The position numbers and the translations under genes are program-made. This document shows positions 16,601-24,639 of a DNA stretch of 64,000 nucleotides, in pieces. The notes beneath the pieces were generated by a model, which did no database searches, was not told where the DNA came from, and saw only the letters and a program-made list of their open reading frames with translations. Location of the stretch: the NCBI RefSeq assembly GCF_000384295.1, contig NZ_KB913037.1:1531975-1595974 (forward strand). Direction: 5' to 3'. Each line of letters starts with the position of its first letter. The first letter of the stretch is position 1. This stretch comes from Amycolatopsis balhimycina FH 1894. GTDB taxonomy: Bacteria > Actinomycetota > Actinomycetes > Mycobacteriales > Pseudonocardiaceae.

Positions 16601-16845
16601 CCGGTGCGTTCGGTCGACACGGCGATCCGGTACGCCGACTGGCGGGTGCTCCCCTTGGCGTTCAGGACCCAGCCCAGCCGCGGCCGGGCCACGTCGACGC
16701 CGAGCGGGTCGGCTTGGTGCTCGACCTGCAGCCCGCCGGCCTGGAGGCCTCCGACGGGAGCCGCCGGGTAGGCACCGGCGGGCGTCACCCCCAGGACCAG
16801 CAAGATCAGCGAGGCCGACGAAGCCGTCATCAGGCGCGAAACCAT
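13657..16845 (-). CDS. Secreted alpha-L-rhamnosidase, GH78
   Basis: 1062 residues with a signal peptide (SLILLVLGVTPAGA). Order: N-terminal Fn3-like beta domain (LGVDVARPRLGWVLNAKG, RYFWRVQVWDA), a carbohydrate-binding jelly-roll insertion (SWIWYPGGNPADSAPAGTRY onward), bacterial rhamnosidase N domain (YIAGLGYYQLYLNG, GRGYY), then the (alpha/alpha)6 catalytic domain. MYEKRPYTADAQ carries the glutamate aligned to the family's general acid, and TTMWEEWP the family's later glutamate. Cleaves terminal alpha-L-rhamnose from plant glycans or glycosides outside the cell. ATG 16845 follows GGAGAGAGG. Divergent from GH106 with shared LacI-type operators. Confidence 0.93.
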   Translation of the reverse strand: MVSRLMTASSASLILLVLGVTPAGAYPAAPVGGLQAGGLQVEHQADPLGVDVARPRLGWVLNAKGSTRQSAYRIAVSTERTGPANVWDSGEVRSSQSFDVTYAGPALRARTRYFWRVQVWDATQRASRWSEPAWFETAFLAPGQFQGDWIGAPTPSTPPSFDGASWIWYPGGNPADSAPAGTRYFRRTFELPAGEQLTAARLDLTADDSFTVYLNGQQVAVSPPVADSWRTATVVDVSAALRPGRNVIAAQATNATPGPAGFLGKLRVEGAGDPFDLVTDGAWKSADTAPAGWQQPGFDDTAWPQALVAAPYGAGPWGSSVTTPPPPEPLLRKEFTAEKPIRSARAYIAGLGYYQLYLNGGRIGDHELDPAFTVYDKTALYATYDVTDALRAGRNAVGVSLGRGYYAMTNPDEWVASPWHSEPKLKLELDITYQDGSTQQVTSGSGWKVADGPTRTESLWFGETYDARLEQPGWTRPGFADTGWRQAVAVSAPAGTLRAEAFPPIKVTGKLPVTGVTTPSDGVRVYDVGTTTAGWARVAVRGPVGAQVKITYGEKLRPDGTADNTGGFGMQLQSYTYILKGDGLETYRPSYSYAGFRYVQIAAPPGVTVESVTPERVHTAVATTGGFTSSSPLLNRYDDAEANTILNNLHSVPTDTPMYEKRPYTADAQLSADSAIAHFDMRNFYENWMRAHRDDQNPDGTIGQTVPATVGGKKVTDPVWSASFVLINWDLYWYYGDTRPLADNYGAMKAWLGHYEQDIAKTGNIYAGFSYGDWLAPGAAYPPEGTRLAGTAYLHQTATTMARIARALGHDNDAEHFETLAATIANALNATFFDKASGAYYDDRSAGYRQTSNLLPLSLGIVPAADRPAVVAHLVDDVKTRGVHLNTGALGTKLILPALTDAGYGDLAYQVATNPTYPGWGYWFTALGATTMWEEWPATSRSHDHAFLGTVDDWLYQRVAGIQPAAPGYTAVKIRPYPVGDLTNASAHVESPLGQVSSAWTRERGRFTLRAGVPVGATAEVFVPARDGRAVQAPPDARFEGMRDGYAAFRVGAGDHVFRSAR

Positions 16846-16886
16846 CGCGTACCTCTCTCCGTTGACAGGTCGGCGTCGCCACGACA

Positions 16887-16899
16887 TGAATCGTTTCAA
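16887..16899. promoter_or_regulatory. LacI-type operator proximal to GH78
   Basis: TGAATCGTTTCAA, 42 bp upstream of the GH78 start codon and close to its Shine-Dalgarno, matches the two sites in front of GH106. A central CG in a TGAA..TTCA dyad is the standard LacI/GalR pattern. Confidence 0.7.
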
Positions 16900-17052
16900 C
16901 TCTGGCGGCGGACGACATAGTAGGCAGAACGACTTCCCGATGACAAGAGGCCGAACTGGTCCTTCGGCGCCGCGGAATGACAACCGGCGCCGACTGGACA
17001 ACATCCCGGCCATTGCTTGACGAATGTGACCCGCGCCACGTACGGTATTTTG

Positions 17053-17081
17053 TTGAATCGTTTCAATAGGAATCGTTTCAA
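17053..17081. promoter_or_regulatory. Tandem LacI-type operators proximal to GH106
   Basis: TTGAATCGTTTCAA (17053-17066) and a second AATCGTTTCAA core (17071-17081) have their CG centres 15 bp apart, 42-70 bp upstream of the GH106 ATG. With the site at 16887 about 165 bp away they could support looping between two divergent promoters. Confidence 0.72.
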
Positions 17082-17122
17082 TAGGTGGTCGATTCCCGTT
17101 CAAATCGAGCAAGGAGAAGCCG

Positions 17123-20100
17123 ATGAGCGAGCGCGAAAGAACGGCCGGAAGCGATTCGACGTTGTCCCGGCGGCACGTGCTCGCGCTCGCGTCGGCCGCG
17201 GTGGTCATCGGAACGGCCGGGGGGTGGCCGGTGGCCGAGGCCGCGCCCGGACCTGGGGACCCGGCGAAGCGGTTCGCCGATCCGCGCCCGGACTCGCGGC
17301 CCACCGTGCTGTGGTTCTGGAACGGCACCGTCACCACGGACCTCGTGGCCGCCGGGTTGGCGGACCTGCGCGACAAGGGCATCCACGAAGTGCTGGTGTT
17401 CCCGTTCGACACCGCGGCGCTGAAACCGGCGTTCTTCACCGAGGACTGGTTCGCGCTCATCGAATTCACCCTGCGCGAGGCCCAGCGGCACGGCATGCAC
17501 CTGTGGCTGTTCAACGACGACTACTTCCCGAGCGGCCGCGCCGGCGGGCTCGTCGTCGACGGCGGGAAGGTCGGCGACCGGAGCTACCAGCCGCGGCCGG
17601 ACCTGCGTCTCAAGGGGGTGGGACACCAGGTCCTGACCGTCGACGGCGGCGTCCCGGTACCGCTGGTGAGCCGGGGGCTGTCGGTGTCGGACGGCCGGTT
17701 GCTGGTCGACGCCGCCGCCCGCGACGGCGTGACACTGCTGCGCGAGGGAGCCCAATGGCAGGACTACGACGTCGTGGCGAAGGTCCGGGTCGAAAGCGCC
17801 ACGGCCGGGCTGATGGTCCGCAGCGCCGACGAGGGCAACGGCGTCCTCGCCGACCTGCGTTCCGACGGCGCGGTGGACATCTGGCAGCAGACCGGCGGGG
17901 CGTTCAGCCTCGTCCGGAGCGGTTCGCCGGTGCCGGGGTTCGACCCGGCCGCGGATCACGAGCTGGTGGTGCGCGTCCGGGGGACGACGTTGACGGTGTC
18001 GCTCGACGGCGCCGCCCAGGCCCCGGCCGACCTGCGGTACGCCACCGGCCGGGTCGGAGTGCGTGCGGTCGCGAGCCAGCGGTCGTCCTGGGACAGCTTG
18101 ACCGTGCGCGATCCGGACGGCCGGGTGCTGTACGCCGGAACGTTCGACAGCGCGGCCGCGCTCGACGCCTTCGACCTGCCCGCGACCGGCCTGCCACTGG
18201 TCGCCGCGGCCGCCCGGCCGGACTCCTCGGCCGACCCCGCTTCGCTGGTGGACCTGACCGAGCAGGCCCGTGCGGGCGCCCCGTGGACGCCGCCCGCCGG
18301 ACGCTGGCGGCTGGACCTGTTCACCGTCCGTCCGCTGAGCACCCCCACCGGTACCGGCCGCGCCTATCTGGACCTGCTGGACGACGAGGCCGTGCGCCTG
18401 TTCATGGACGCCGTGCCGGGCGAGTACGTGCGCAGGTTCCCGTGGGCGGCCGGCGCGGTCCTGCGCGGCTTCGCCGACGACGAGCCCTACCTGGCCTCGG
18501 CCGACGGACCGTTCAACACGGTGCCCTGGTCCCCCACGCTGGACGCGGAACTGCGCCGGCTCGGGACGTCACCGGGCATCGCGCTGACCGCGGTGCACGA
18601 CACCGAGCTCGGCCCGGCGGGCCTCCGGCTGCGCGGAGTGTTCTGGCGCGCGGTGAGCAACCGGTTCGCGGCCGCGTACTACCGGAACCAAGGCCGCTGG
18701 ATGGCCGGGCACGGCCTGAAGATGATTTCGAACCCGTTGTGGGACGAGTACGGTCCGGGCGAGCAGCTGCGCAGCTCCGGCAACCTGAACACCACCAACC
18801 AGTGGGCCCAGGTCCCGGGCACCGACCTGATCTTCGACCACTACCAGCGCGGCTACCACCGCACGCTGTCAAGGTGGCCGGCCAGCACCGCGCACCAGCT
18901 CGGACTGGAGCGGGTGTACCTGGAGGCGATGGGCGGCACCGGCTGGGCGGTCACGCCGGCACTGGTCCGCGAGGTGGTCGGGGCCTTCGCCGTGCGCGGG
19001 GTCAACCACACGCTGCTGCACGCGCGGTTCAGTGACGAGAACCAGATCGTCTACCCTCCCCCGTTCCAGCCGGCCAACCCCTGGTGGCCGGAGTCCACGC
19101 CGTTGAACGACTGGATCGGCCGGCTGATGGAAGCGTGCCGCGCACCCGCGAAGGCCCGCACGGCGCTGCTCCAGCCGCAACGCGCGGCCGAGTCCACACA
19201 GGACACTCCGGCGATGGCCGGCCTCGACACGGCGTTCCTGACCACCGCGCACGCGCTGGAGGACGTCCAGGTCGACTTCGACTTCCTCGACGAAGGCGCG
19301 CTCGACGCCGACCCCGCCCTGGTGACGCACGCCCGGCCGAGCGGGCCACGGCTGGTCGTGGGGCAGCAGGCGTACCGGATCGTGGTGGTCCCCCGGACGC
19401 CCGTCCTCGCGATCGGGTCGGTCCGCACCCTGCTCCGGTTCGTCCGCGGCGGAGGCACGGTGATCCTCATCGGCGAGCCGCCGAGTCACGAGGCCGGGGG
19501 GAACGACACAGGCCTGCGCACCGCGTTGAACGAGCTGTTCACCGCGCGCTCGGTGCTGCGGGTGGCCGACCCGGTGGCGGCCGCGGCCGCCGCGGCCGAA
19601 GCCGGTGGCGCGGCGGCGTCGCTGGAGCCAGGCCACGACGACGTCCGGGTGCTGCGCCTCGACGGCGACGGTGGCGCGACGTTCGTGGTGCTCAATGAGC
19701 GCGCCGTCGCGGTGGACCTCACCGCGACGTTCCCGGCGACCGGCGTGCCCGAGGTGTGGGACCCCGACACGGGCAGCGCGGCACCGGCGGGTGTGTGGCG
19801 GCGCGCGCCGTTCGGCGGCGAGCCCCGCGGAGGCACGGCGGTGGTGCTGCGGCTGGAGCCGAAAGCGGCGCTGCTGGTGGTGTTCCGCGCCGGGCCGGAA
19901 CCCGCGCACGCGGTGTCCGCGTCGGCGCCGGTGGACCGCGTGCGGATCGACGGCCGGGCCGCGACCGCCACGGTGCGGGTCACCGGGCCGGGAACGGTCA
20001 CGGTCACCGCGACCGACGGCGGACGCGCGTTCTCGGGCAGCGCGACGGTTTCCGATCCGCTCACGGCCGTCCCGCTCGGCGGCGACTGGGCGTTCCACTT

Positions 20101-20482
20101 CGATCGGGCAGGCGCGCCGGTCAGCACGCGCCCGCTCGGGTCCTGGACCGAACTGGACCCGGCGTACTCCGGGGCCGCTTGGTACGAAAGAGAATTCGAC
20201 GTGACCGCGGCGACCTTGGCCGGTCGTCGGTGGACCCTCGATCTCGGCGAGATCCACGAGGTGGCCGAACTCGAGGTCAACGGCAAACCGATCGGGTCAC
20301 GGCTGTGGCCGCCGTACCGGATCGAGGTGACCGGCGCCCTGCGGCCCGGCCGCAACCGGGTACGGGTGCGGGTCACCAACACCGGTGCCAACGCGCGCGG
20401 CCAAGTGGTCGCCTCCGGCCTGCTCGGTCCGGTGAACCTGCGACCCCACCGGCTCGTCGACGTGGCCTTGACCTCGCGTTAG
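17123..20482 (+). CDS. Exported GH106-type alpha-L-rhamnosidase
   Basis: 1119 residues with a twin-arginine-like leader (SRRHVLALASAAVV). The catalytic region carries PTVLWFWNGTVTTD, LVFPFDTAALKPAFFTEDW, WLFNDDYFPSGRAGG and later GFADDEPYLAS and LERVYLEAMGGTGW, the pattern of GH106 (beta/alpha)8 enzymes acting on rhamnosyl linkages of pectic rhamnogalacturonans. An LG-like beta domain (DYDVVAKVRVESATAGLMVR) interrupts the barrel at about 210-345. The C-terminus has a jelly-roll (WYEREFDVTAATLAGRRWTL, LEVNGKPIG). Divergent from GH78, with shared LacI-type sites, so both likely respond to the same rhamnose-containing inducer. Confidence 0.85.
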   Translation: MSERERTAGSDSTLSRRHVLALASAAVVIGTAGGWPVAEAAPGPGDPAKRFADPRPDSRPTVLWFWNGTVTTDLVAAGLADLRDKGIHEVLVFPFDTAALKPAFFTEDWFALIEFTLREAQRHGMHLWLFNDDYFPSGRAGGLVVDGGKVGDRSYQPRPDLRLKGVGHQVLTVDGGVPVPLVSRGLSVSDGRLLVDAAARDGVTLLREGAQWQDYDVVAKVRVESATAGLMVRSADEGNGVLADLRSDGAVDIWQQTGGAFSLVRSGSPVPGFDPAADHELVVRVRGTTLTVSLDGAAQAPADLRYATGRVGVRAVASQRSSWDSLTVRDPDGRVLYAGTFDSAAALDAFDLPATGLPLVAAAARPDSSADPASLVDLTEQARAGAPWTPPAGRWRLDLFTVRPLSTPTGTGRAYLDLLDDEAVRLFMDAVPGEYVRRFPWAAGAVLRGFADDEPYLASADGPFNTVPWSPTLDAELRRLGTSPGIALTAVHDTELGPAGLRLRGVFWRAVSNRFAAAYYRNQGRWMAGHGLKMISNPLWDEYGPGEQLRSSGNLNTTNQWAQVPGTDLIFDHYQRGYHRTLSRWPASTAHQLGLERVYLEAMGGTGWAVTPALVREVVGAFAVRGVNHTLLHARFSDENQIVYPPPFQPANPWWPESTPLNDWIGRLMEACRAPAKARTALLQPQRAAESTQDTPAMAGLDTAFLTTAHALEDVQVDFDFLDEGALDADPALVTHARPSGPRLVVGQQAYRIVVVPRTPVLAIGSVRTLLRFVRGGGTVILIGEPPSHEAGGNDTGLRTALNELFTARSVLRVADPVAAAAAAAEAGGAAASLEPGHDDVRVLRLDGDGGATFVVLNERAVAVDLTATFPATGVPEVWDPDTGSAAPAGVWRRAPFGGEPRGGTAVVLRLEPKAALLVVFRAGPEPAHAVSASAPVDRVRIDGRAATATVRVTGPGTVTVTATDGGRAFSGSATVSDPLTAVPLGGDWAFHFDRAGAPVSTRPLGSWTELDPAYSGAAWYEREFDVTAATLAGRRWTLDLGEIHEVAELEVNGKPIGSRLWPPYRIEVTGALRPGRNRVRVRVTNTGANARGQVVASGLLGPVNLRPHRLVDVALTSR

Positions 20483-20523
20483 GCACCGGCACGGCCACGG
20501 AGGACGTCGCGGCAGGAGCCCCC

Positions 20524-20547
20524 GTCATCAGGGCTAACCCTGATGAC
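20524..20547 (+). terminator. Hairpin terminator after GH106
   Basis: GTCATCAGGG and CCCTGATGAC form a perfect 10-bp stem around CTAA, 41 bp after the GH106 stop. No T tract. It separates the rhamnosidase from the DUF2278 gene. Confidence 0.6.
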
Positions 20548-20631
20548 AAGGGGCTCGCGGACGACGAACCTGGCGATGTGGCCCACCGGATCGGCCGGCG
20601 CCGGTCCCGCCCGAGCGGAGGGGGAAGAACA

Positions 20632-21630
20632 GTGCCCTTGAACTCCTATGGCGTGCTTTCCGGCGCGGTGGTCGACACCCGGCGTGAAGGAACAACCGAA
20701 ACGCCGCACTACCAGATAGAACTCGCCGCCGACGACGACGTTCACTATCGCGTCGCGGTGAACGTCGAATCCCAGGAAACGCCTTCCGAACTCCGTTATC
20801 GTGTGGTCGAAGATTTCCGGCACCCGATGACGGCGGCGTTGCCCGCGGGGTCCGGGTGGACCCCGTTGCCGTCCGGTCCGGGCGGTGCCAACCTCGACTT
20901 CATCCGGGGGAACCTGTTCGATCCGGCCACGCTCAGGGTGCTGCCGCCCGAGCTGACCGGCCCCGACAACGATCTCGCCGACCTGCTCGACCACTACGTC
21001 CTTCGGGCCCGGCACGACACGGACGTCCGGCTCTTCGCCTTCGGCCAGCGATGGGGCCCGGAGGCCGGAGTCCCGGACAAGGTCTTCGGTTTCGTGCCCG
21101 GCAACGGCGTTCACGACGTGCACATGAACCAGGGCAACAGCGAAGCGTTCCGTCGTGACGACGGCGTGTGGCAGGACGGTGGGCTGCTGCTCCACTTCGG
21201 CGCCGAGTCCCGCTGGGTCGCGATCTTCCTCGCGTTCCAGAGCCAGTCGTGGCACACCGACGACACGACCGGCCACGCGATCGGCGGCGCGCCCGGCCCG
21301 CGGGAGAAGATCCCGGTGCGCATCGTGGGGGCACTGGTCAACCCGGTCGGTCCCGCTCCCGAGGCCGAGCGGGTCACCTTGCTGAACGCGTCGCCGGCGG
21401 AGGTCGATCTCACCGGCTGGCGGCTGGCGGACCGGGCGAAGCACACGTGTGCGTTGCCCGCGACGCGGCTTGCCGCCGGGGCCACCCTCGTGGTGCCCAC
21501 CACCGACGCGGTCCAGCTGGGCAACAACGGCGGTGCGATCACCTTGCTGGACGCCCAGGGGCTGAAGGTGCACGGCGTGTCGTACACGGGCGAGCAGAGT
21601 CACGACGAGGGCTGGACGCTGGTGTTCTGA
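20632..21630 (+). CDS. DUF2278 (YukJ-like) protein with C-terminal lamin-tail domain
   Basis: 332 residues from GTG 20632, which follows GGAGGGGGAA. Residues ~1-220 match DUF2278/YukJ: YGVLSGAVVDTRREG, HYQIELAADDDVHYRVAVNV, and HDVHMNQGNSEAF, whose His-rich DVHMNQGN is the family signature. Residues ~235-332 form an LTD-like Ig fold (VTLLNASPAEVDLTGWRLAD, LVVPTTDAVQLGNNGGAITL). No signal peptide is seen. Biochemical role is unknown; family members are found next to stress or secretion genes. Separated from GH106 by a hairpin, so probably its own transcript. Confidence 0.85.
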   Translation: MPLNSYGVLSGAVVDTRREGTTETPHYQIELAADDDVHYRVAVNVESQETPSELRYRVVEDFRHPMTAALPAGSGWTPLPSGPGGANLDFIRGNLFDPATLRVLPPELTGPDNDLADLLDHYVLRARHDTDVRLFAFGQRWGPEAGVPDKVFGFVPGNGVHDVHMNQGNSEAFRRDDGVWQDGGLLLHFGAESRWVAIFLAFQSQSWHTDDTTGHAIGGAPGPREKIPVRIVGALVNPVGPAPEAERVTLLNASPAEVDLTGWRLADRAKHTCALPATRLAAGATLVVPTTDAVQLGNNGGAITLLDAQGLKVHGVSYTGEQSHDEGWTLVF

Positions 21631-21671
21631 CCAGCCGGCCCGCGCGGGCCGCGATCGACGGCGGGGCTGTC

Positions 21672-21689
21672 CTCAGGGCCGGCCCTGAG
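21672..21689. terminator. Perfect 18-bp palindrome between convergent genes
   Basis: CTCAGGGCCGGCCCTGAG spans the stop codon of the minus-strand response regulator, 41 bp after the plus-strand DUF2278 stop. A perfect GC-rich dyad between converging genes fits a bidirectional terminator. Confidence 0.45.
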
Positions 21690-22338
21690 CGCCCAGGTAC
21701 GCCAGCACCGCCAGCACACGGCGATGGTCCGCGGGCTCCGGCCGCAGGTCCAGGCGCAGCAGGATGTGGCGGATGTGCGTCTCCACGGTCTTTTTCGTCA
21801 GCACGAGCCGTTCGCAGATCGCCTGGTTGGACCGCCCTTCCGCGATCAGCGACAGGATCTGGTGTTCACGCTCGCTGAGCCGGGCGAGCCGGCCGTCGGC
21901 CCGGCCGGGCCGGGTCAGCAGCCAGGCGATCTCCGGGTCCAGCCGGCAGCCGCCCGAGGCCACGTCCCGTGCCGCGTCGACGAAGGCGCCGATCCCGCAG
22001 ACGCGCTCTTTCAGCAGGTAGCCGACGCCACGCGCGGACTCGCCGACGAGCATGCCGACCAGCCGGGTTTCGACGTGCTGGGAGAGCACGAGGACCCCGA
22101 CATCGGGGTGGTCGCGCCGGATTTCGACGGCGGCGCGCAGGCCCTCGAGTTCGTGGGTCGGCGGCAACCGGATGTCGACGACCGCGAGGTCCGGCCGCAC
22201 CCGCTCGACCGCGCTGTGGAGCGCCGCCACGTCACCCACCTGGGCACGGATGTCGAAGCCCGCGGTACGCAGCACCTCGGCCACCGCTTCCCGGAAGAGG
22301 ACGGCGTCGTCGGCCAGCACGACACTGAACCCGCTCAT
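21673..22338 (-). CDS. NarL/LuxR-type response regulator
   Basis: 221 residues: receiver domain with acidic pair LADDAVLFREAV, phospho-acceptor Asp in LAVVDIRLPP, LVLSQHVETR and the lysine in YLLKERV; C-terminal LuxR helix-turn-helix LSEREHQILSLIAEGRSNQA and KKTVETHIRHILLRL. Start at ATG 22338 because the receiver begins immediately (SGFSVVLADD). A histidine kinase of the matching HisKA_3 type is encoded upstream on the same strand, but a broken second response regulator lies between them, so the original partner of the kinase is uncertain. Confidence 0.93.
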   Translation of the reverse strand: MSGFSVVLADDAVLFREAVAEVLRTAGFDIRAQVGDVAALHSAVERVRPDLAVVDIRLPPTHELEGLRAAVEIRRDHPDVGVLVLSQHVETRLVGMLVGESARGVGYLLKERVCGIGAFVDAARDVASGGCRLDPEIAWLLTRPGRADGRLARLSEREHQILSLIAEGRSNQAICERLVLTKKTVETHIRHILLRLDLRPEPADHRRVLAVLAYLGAQGRP

Positions 22339-22407
22339 GACCCACCGCCCTCGCACGACAGCCGACATACCGTGACTCGCGCGGCGGGCTCGCCGCGTTA
22401 CCGCCGG

Positions 22408-22620
22408 TCAACGGGACCGGCCGCCGAAGACCCGCCGGAGCTCGCCGGCCGACAACCGCTCTTTCGGGAGTACGACAGCTCCGCCCGGATAGTCGCGCAC
22501 TGAGCACAGCAGGGCCGGGATTCCGAGCCCGGACAGGGCCCGAACCACCGTGAACCCGTCGGTGTCGGGGAGCTGCACGTCCAGCAGCACGACGTCGGGA
22601 CGCAGCGATCCGGCGACCCG
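22408..22620 (-). pseudogene. N-terminally truncated response-regulator receiver
   Basis: The minus strand encodes the second part of a receiver domain, GSLRPDVVLLDVQLPDTDGF (with phospho-acceptor Asp), then VVRALSGLGIPALLCSVRDY and VVLPKERLSAGELRRVFGG, ending as single-domain regulators do. The first ~50 residues (DD pair and first helix) and a start codon are missing; upstream the frame dissolves into unrelated arginine-rich sequence. It sits where the partner of the adjacent kinase would be expected. Confidence 0.75.
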
Positions 22621-22689
22621 GCCGCGCCCACCTACGCGCCGGCGAACCCGATCGCCGACGTCGAAGACCAGCTGAACATCAGCGTGTGA
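22609..22689 (+). pseudogene. Orphan C-terminal coding fragment, family not recognised
   Basis: On the plus strand, SGDPAAPTYAPANPIADVED followed by QLNISV and a TGA has high third-position G/C and looks like a genuine protein C-terminus. It begins exactly where the minus-strand receiver fragment breaks off and its stop overlaps the end of the kinase gene. No upstream plus-strand gene continues it. Probably a rearrangement scar. Confidence 0.4.
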
Positions 22690-24430
22690 CCCGGTCCGGC
22701 GCCGCCGCGTCCAGCGGGATCTCGGCCCACACGGCGGTGCCCCCGCCATGTCCACTGTGGATCGTCAGCCGCCCGTCGAGTGCGCGGACCCGTTCGGCCA
22801 GCCCGGCCAGACCGGACCCCCCGGTCATGGTTTCGCAGCCGGCACCGTCGTCTCGCACGGAGACGGTCAGCCGTCCGGCGTCGGCGACGAGGCAGACCCT
22901 GATCCGCGTCGCGCCCGCGTGCTTGAGCACGTTCGTGATCGCTTCGGCGACGACGAAATAGGCGGTCGCCGCCACCGCCGCCGGGAGCCCGGGCAGGTCC
23001 GCCGCGGACACCGACGCCGGCACCGGGCAGCGTTCGGCCAGCGAGGTGACGGCGGGAACCAGTCCCGCCTGGGTGAGGACCGCGGGGTGGATACCCCGGG
23101 CCAGGTCCCGAAGCTCGCCGATCGCCGTCTCGAGGCCTTCGGCCCCGGCGGCCAGCAACTGGGCCAGCGCGGGCTCGACGTGCCCTTCGAGCCGCTGCCG
23201 CGCCAGGCGCAACCCGATCGCCACGGCCACCAGCCGCTGCTGGGCCCCGTCGTGCAGGTCACGCTCCACCCGGCGGCGCTCGGCGTCGGCGAGCTCGACC
23301 AGCCGCACCCGGGACCGGCGGAACTCCGCGAGCTGCCCGTCGATCTCGTCGAGCAGGCGCAGCCGGTCGGCGACCATCCCGACGACCGTCCCCGCGGCCC
23401 GGATCACCCGTGGATCGTCCCACGTCGTGTCGCGGCTGAGGACCGCGGCGATCGGCCTGCCCTGGCATTCGGCCAGGACCACCGTCCGCTCCCCCGGCCC
23501 CGCGCTGCCGCCGGTATCCGGGAGACCGGGGTTCTGCGCCGGCGAATGCCAGCCCACCAGGCGCAGCGACGGATCACGCAGGACGCGGCCCAGCAGGACG
23601 CACAGCTCCGCCGGTGAACAGGGCTGCCGGACCGCGGCGAGCAGATCCGCGACGCCGCCCACGCGCGGCGCCATCCAGACGACGCCCGCCGCGAACGTCA
23701 CCGGCCACAGGCAGAAGACGATCTTGTAGCAAGTCAGGACGCCGGCCTGGGCGGGGTGCCCGGAGCCGAGCGAACTGGCGACGGCGGACAAGGCCGCGCC
23801 GGCCAGCGCGACCGCGACGACGAGTCCGAGAGGCCGGCGCACGCCGGGCGTCCGGGCACTGAGCCGGCGGGCCAGCAGGAGGAGAAGGGCGACGCCGATG
23901 ACCGCACCCGCCGGCTCCAGCGTCCTGCCGACGGCGTCACCGACCGCGGGCGCGTCCACGACCAGCAAGAGGTTTTCCGGCTTGCCGGGGAACCTCGCCG
24001 CCCAGTCCACGAAGGGCACTCCCGCGGCCGAGACACCGAAAGCCACCACGTAGGCACCGACTACGATTCCTTTCGCGATCCGGCTGTCCGGCCGTCCCGC
24101 CGGGAAGCTCGCCATCAGGTGGACGACCAGCGGGGCCGACGCGTGCGCGAGCAGCAGCCCGGCGGTGAACACCACGGCGTTCGGCGACAGCTGAAGATCC
24201 TCGGCGAAAAGCCCGAGTCCCACGAGGACCATCAGCAGGCCACTCCGGTTCGACGGCGCGCGCCGGTCGGCGATCAGCCCGGCGACCACGAAAGCCGTAC
24301 CGGACAACGACGTCAGCAGGACGTCGGCCATCGGGTGCGTGCCGTCGCGCACCTCGAGGAGGACCGCGGCCGCGCCGAGCGCCGCCGCGGAACCGGCCAG
24401 GACGACGACGACGGCGCGATGACGGGTCAC
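22679..24430 (-). CDS. Membrane sensor histidine kinase (HisKA_3)
   Basis: 583 residues. The first ~270 hold eight or so hydrophobic helices (AVVVVLAGSAAALGAAAVLL, TAFVVAGLIAD, VGVALLLLLARRLSAR and others). A short GAF-like linker follows. The phospho-acceptor is in RRRVERDLHDGAQQRLVAVA (His near residue 393), and the C-terminal ATPase has VRDDGAGCETMTGGSGLAGL and GGGTAVWAEIPL. This is the NarL-partner kinase class, matching response regulator 21673-22338. It overlaps the orphan plus-strand fragment. The 209 bp to the antiporter gene hold only its promoter region; nothing distinctive was seen. Confidence 0.92.
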   Translation of the reverse strand: MTRHRAVVVVLAGSAAALGAAAVLLEVRDGTHPMADVLLTSLSGTAFVVAGLIADRRAPSNRSGLLMVLVGLGLFAEDLQLSPNAVVFTAGLLLAHASAPLVVHLMASFPAGRPDSRIAKGIVVGAYVVAFGVSAAGVPFVDWAARFPGKPENLLLVVDAPAVGDAVGRTLEPAGAVIGVALLLLLARRLSARTPGVRRPLGLVVAVALAGAALSAVASSLGSGHPAQAGVLTCYKIVFCLWPVTFAAGVVWMAPRVGGVADLLAAVRQPCSPAELCVLLGRVLRDPSLRLVGWHSPAQNPGLPDTGGSAGPGERTVVLAECQGRPIAAVLSRDTTWDDPRVIRAAGTVVGMVADRLRLLDEIDGQLAEFRRSRVRLVELADAERRRVERDLHDGAQQRLVAVAIGLRLARQRLEGHVEPALAQLLAAGAEGLETAIGELRDLARGIHPAVLTQAGLVPAVTSLAERCPVPASVSAADLPGLPAAVAATAYFVVAEAITNVLKHAGATRIRVCLVADAGRLTVSVRDDGAGCETMTGGSGLAGLAERVRALDGRLTIHSGHGGGTAVWAEIPLDAAAPDRVTR

Positions 24431-24639
24431 TCCACACCCCCCACCGCCCTCGAAGAACGCGATGCTGACGGCCGGTCAGTCGCCCGTCGGCGGGAACCCG
24501 TTACCACGTTCAGCCGATCGAACCAATCGACGGACGGCCCCGCTCGCGGTCGGCAACCGCCCGCAGCGCGCCCGCAGCCCAGACCTCGTCCGAGGGACGC
24601 TTTACGCGTATTCACCGGATTTCAGCGCGGCGAGCCCGC

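Noticed and set aside
21780..21900. Xis/transposon-like helix-turn-helix in antisense of the response regulator
   Set aside because: Pattern derives from the complementary strand of the LuxR helix-turn-helix; no start or gene context.
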